Shown: positions 6,339 to 6,602 of the stretch, one piece after another
Layout: each line of letters begins with the position of its first letter
Position numbering within the stretch: position 1 is the first letter of the stretch
Assembly: GCA_003482695.1 (NCBI GenBank)
Contig: DMYC01000063.1
Coordinates: forward strand, 1-6,602
Reading direction: 5' to 3'
DNA: 6,602 bases
Source of the DNA: Clostridiales bacterium UBA8960
Lineage (GTDB): Bacteria > Bacillota > Clostridia > Peptostreptococcales > Acidaminobacteraceae
Translations under genes and position numbers: made by a program
The notes under the pieces: generated by a model
What the model saw: only the letters and a program-made list of their open reading frames with translations
Told to the model about the DNA's origin: nothing
Databases searched by the model: none

Positions 6339-6340
6339 AT

Positions 6341-6370
6341 TTGAATTTAGAGGAAATCGATTTCGTTAAT
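6341..6370 (+). promoter_or_regulatory. Possible weak promoter of the aldo/keto reductase
   Basis: TTGAAT (6341-6346) and GTTAAT (6365-6370) are 18 bp apart, each matching the consensus at four of six bases. Operator copy 5 lies in the spacer, the same arrangement as at the other three promoters. The boxes are weak, and the case rests mainly on that repeated layout and on the terminator just upstream. Confidence 0.35.
6352..6365. promoter_or_regulatory. LacI-type operator, copy 5 (O5)
   Basis: GGAAATCGATTTCG, including the perfect palindrome GAAATCGATTTC (6353-6364). The 18 bases at 6353-6370 are identical to 1997-2014 in promoter P1. It lies 68 bp before the aldo/keto reductase start and just after the regulator's terminator, so it probably controls the reductase. 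Confidence 0.78.
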
Positions 6371-6419
6371 CGGGAAACCGAATGGAAAACTCAACCTTTT
6401 AAACGATGGAGAATGAAAT

Positions 6420-6427
6420 GGAGGAGG
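6420..6427 (+). promoter_or_regulatory. Ribosome binding site deciding the aldo/keto reductase start
   Basis: GGAGGAGG lies 6 nt before the ATG at 6434. An in-frame ATG at 6413 lies upstream of this site, so it is a poorer start; it would add seven basic residues (MKWRRRS) not usual for the family. Confidence 0.75.
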
Positions 6428-6433
6428 CGCTCA

Positions 6434-6602
6434 ATGATGAATAAAAACCGATATGAGAACATGACGTACAGAAAACTTGGAAAGTCAGGACTAAAACTGC
6501 CTATGATCTCACTTGGCCTTTGGTATGGCTATGGTGATGTGGATCGTTTTGACAATGCAAAAAATATGATCTTGACAGCTTTTGATCTTGGCATCACACA
6601 TT
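6434..6602 (+). CDS. Aldo/keto reductase, YghZ / L-glyceraldehyde-3-phosphate reductase-like, N-terminal 56 codons, cut by window edge
   Basis: NAD(P)H-dependent oxidoreductase of the (beta/alpha)8 AKR superfamily. Only the N-terminus is present. RYENMTYRKLGKSGLKLP (6-23), ISLGLWYGYG (25-34) and ILTAFDLGITH (46-56) closely follow the pattern I know from YghZ-type (AKR14) L-glyceraldehyde-3-phosphate reductases. The first catalytic Asp of the Asp/Tyr/Lys/His tetrad would fall just past the edge, so activity cannot be judged. Two adjacent ATGs (6434 and 6437) are possible; the GGAGGAGG site suits either, and I give the first. It follows the regulator's terminator and operator copy 5, suggesting the same control as the importer. 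Its link to the sugar pathway is not obvious: it could reduce a reactive aldehyde or a sugar intermediate. Confidence 0.85.
   Translation, partial: MMNKNRYENMTYRKLGKSGLKLPMISLGLWYGYGDVDRFDNAKNMILTAFDLGITH

Noticed and set aside
6413..6433. Upstream in-frame ATG for the aldo/keto reductase
   Set aside because: It precedes the strong GGAGGAGG site, has only a GGAG one base away, and would add a basic MKWRRRS extension not usual for the family.
1..6602. Mobile element, CRISPR array, tRNA or rRNA
   Set aside because: No transposase, regularly spaced repeats, inverted-repeat ends or RNA-gene sequence was seen; the only repeats are the operator copies.

Overview
This window comes from an AT-rich, low-GC Gram-positive-type bacterium, most likely a Firmicutes/Clostridia-like organism. 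The evidence is strong GAGG-type ribosome binding sites, a lipoprotein signal peptide on the sugar-binding protein, consensus sigma-A promoters, TGG for Trp and TAA/TAG stops (no sign of a TGA-Trp code). I cannot name the genus. The window reads as one sugar-utilisation locus.

Layout: (1) Minus strand, 1-1801, cut at the left edge: the first 600 codons of a cytosolic inverting glycoside phosphorylase of clan GH-Q (GH94 or a close relative). It is open throughout. (2) 1802-2073: a 272-bp divergent control region with one leftward promoter, two rightward promoters and four copies of an operator whose right half, ATCGATTTCG, is invariant. (3) Plus strand, 2074-5233: a CUT1-type carbohydrate ABC importer made of a lipoprotein binding protein, a hairpin, then two MalF/MalG-type permeases 2 nt apart. 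(4) 5303-6328: a LacI-family regulator, probably with its own weak promoter, ended by a terminator that overlaps its stop codon. (5) 6329-6433: a spacer with a fifth copy of the operator. (6) 6434-6602, cut at the right edge: the N-terminus of an aldo/keto reductase resembling YghZ / L-glyceraldehyde-3-phosphate reductase.

Inferred working: the lipoprotein captures an oligosaccharide, probably a beta-linked gluco-oligosaccharide. The two permeases import it, using an ATPase encoded elsewhere since none is in the window. The phosphorylase then splits it with phosphate in the cytosol to give a sugar 1-phosphate without spending ATP. The LacI-type protein is the obvious candidate to bind the five operators. 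Three sit inside the -35/-10 spacers of good promoters, a fourth lies just after a predicted transcription start, and the fifth lies before the aldo/keto reductase. This would make the locus a compact local regulon. The exact substrate (cellobiose, laminaribiose or longer beta-1,3-glucan, sophorose etc.) cannot be read from the window. The enzyme's motifs differ from what I recall of classical cellobiose phosphorylase, which makes its specificity the most open question here.
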